Shown here: positions 62,841 through 64,000 of the stretch, one piece after another
How the letters are laid out: each line of letters starts with the position of its first letter
How positions within the stretch are numbered: position 1 is the stretch's first letter
Assembly: GCF_014356525.2 (NCBI RefSeq)
Contig: NC_052504.1
Coordinates: 65,319,114 to 65,383,113, forward strand
From: Nilaparvata lugens
Taxonomy: Eukaryota; Arthropoda; Insecta; Hemiptera; Delphacidae
Length of the DNA: 64,000 bases
Direction: 5' to 3'
Translations under genes and position numbers: made by a program
The notes under the pieces: generated by a model
What the model was told of the DNA's origin: nothing
The model's input: the letters and a program-made list of their open reading frames with translations, nothing else
Database searches by the model: none

Positions 62841-64000
62841 AAAGAGCAAGTTGACAGAGAGTTCAGATTTCAGGCTGAGAAGAGTACGGAAGATGCATTA
62901 ATTAAATTTGCTAATACTGTTCCACAAAACCTGAATTCCAATTACAAATCTATAGCGGTTTTCTTGGATATCAAAAAAGCTTTCGATACTATTCCACATT
63001 ACTCCCTTTACAATAGACTCGAGAAATATGGCTTCAGGGGAATTTTTCTAGAATTAATCAAAAGCTATTTGAGAGATAGAACACAGTCTTTAACAATAAA
63101 TGGATGTACTGATACCTCTAAAATGACCTCTTACGGGTTGCCTCAGGGAACTGTACTTTCACCAATCCTTTTTATTATTCATGTGAATGATTTACTGAGC
63201 CTGAAACTAAAAAACTCAACAACTATATCATTCGCAGATGACACTGCAGCTGTTTTCTATGGAAAATCGTGGATCGAGGCTCATGAAATTGCAGAACAGA
63301 ATTGTTTTCTCATTAAAAAATGGTTAGACAAAAACACTTCGAGCTTGAACATTGATAAAACCAATTACATCACCTTTGCACTCAATACAACTGGTAAACC
63401 CGACGAAAATATGAATCTGAGACTACATTCAGACTGCAACATGAACTTCAATAACTGCACTTGCCCCATAATAGAAAGAGTAACAAGCACAAAATATCTA
63501 GGCGTCATAATAGATGAATATTTGAAGTGGGACATCCATATCAAATTTTTATGCAAAAAAAATCAGATATCTTTCTTATAAATTCTACGAAGCAAAAAAA
63601 ATTCTAAACTCAAGTCATCTTAAAATAGTATACTTTGCACTGGTACAGTCCATAATTCAGTATGGTATTTCAGTATGGGGTGCTGTTATAATTCTCACTT
63701 GGAAGAGCTTTTCATAATTCAAAAATCAATCATTAAAACAATCTTAAATAAGCCTAGACTTTTCCCAACCAACCTGACTTTTGAAGAGTTTAACGTGTTG
63801 ACAGTTGTATGTAATGAATGTAGTGAAGTATATATTTAAATATAAAAATAATTTCATTTGCACTGATAATACTATCTATAATCAATACAATTTAAGACCT
63901 GCCTCAAATAAGTACCTAATCTATCATACTAACATTGAAAATATTAGAAGACAACTCATATATTCAAGCACTAAAATTATAAATACAATTCCTGAACAAA
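62841..64000 (+). pseudogene. LINE-4: reverse-transcriptase main part, continuing past the window
   Basis: Reads REFRFQAEKSTEDALIKF, VFLDIKKAFDTIPHYSLY, SYGLPQGTVLSPILFIIH, catalytic FADD (ISFADDTAAVF), and STKYLGVIIDEYLKWD. An extra A in the A-run at about 63555 shifts the frame, which continues as RYLSYKFYEAKKIL and VQSIIQYGISVWGA. Further shifts follow near 63690 and 63810. The C-terminal YNLRP block is near 63887. The element runs off the right edge. Confidence 0.85.

Overview
The window is intron-rich, AT-rich animal DNA. The one host gene I recognise is an arthropod-type G-protein-coupled receptor, the short neuropeptide F receptor (sNPFR). Many features point to an insect genome, and the repeats look hemipteran, possibly planthopper; that last step is inference and the species is not determined. 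No rRNA, tRNA, CRISPR array or bacterial-style operon was seen.

Host gene: four exons on the + strand (14597-14895, 41747-41916, 47702-47912, 48412-48600) have consensus splice sites and compatible phases. Together they encode the receptor from just before TM3 through TM7, helix 8 and the start of the cytoplasmic tail. The N-terminal exon(s) (N-terminus, TM1, TM2) are not visible and probably lie upstream of the window. A weak candidate for a short terminal exon sits at 48908-48946.

Mobile DNA: nearly everything else is transposon or repeat. Positions 1-14500 hold paired repeats, an antisense LINE tail, a mariner-like MITE, a GC-rich 277-bp tandem repeat, a Helitron followed by a long inverted repeat, and a LINE RT remnant. 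The 26.9-kb intron between the first two visible exons holds a Harbinger-like MITE. It also holds a minus-strand LINE (24588-29036) whose ORF1 has an SGNH-esterase domain, joined to an interspersed repeat and an LTR-like segment carrying a 47-bp minisatellite. About 3.7 kb of this composite is tandemly duplicated (27220-30936 and 30937 to about 34509). The same intron holds a 1.7-kb repeat copy (37955-40363) that carries a Helitron; its sister copy at 1416-3107 preserves the empty insertion site. Downstream of the last exon are a two-ORF LINE with an FP25K-like ORF1 (50140-54657), a Jockey-like RT fragment (54658-56063), a Helitron (58395-58927), a 179-bp tandem repeat, an (ACATATAA)n array, and pieces of a fourth LINE running off the right edge.

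Most notable points: (1) the minus-strand LINE has ORF2 in the -1 frame of ORF1, with a canonical T_TTT_TTA slippery heptamer in the overlap and no ATG ahead of the endonuclease; (2) a matched filled/empty Helitron site, where the filled copy also carries two head-to-head 3' termini; (3) the LTR-like minisatellite with a repeated 13-bp dyad, and the microhomology-joined duplication around it.
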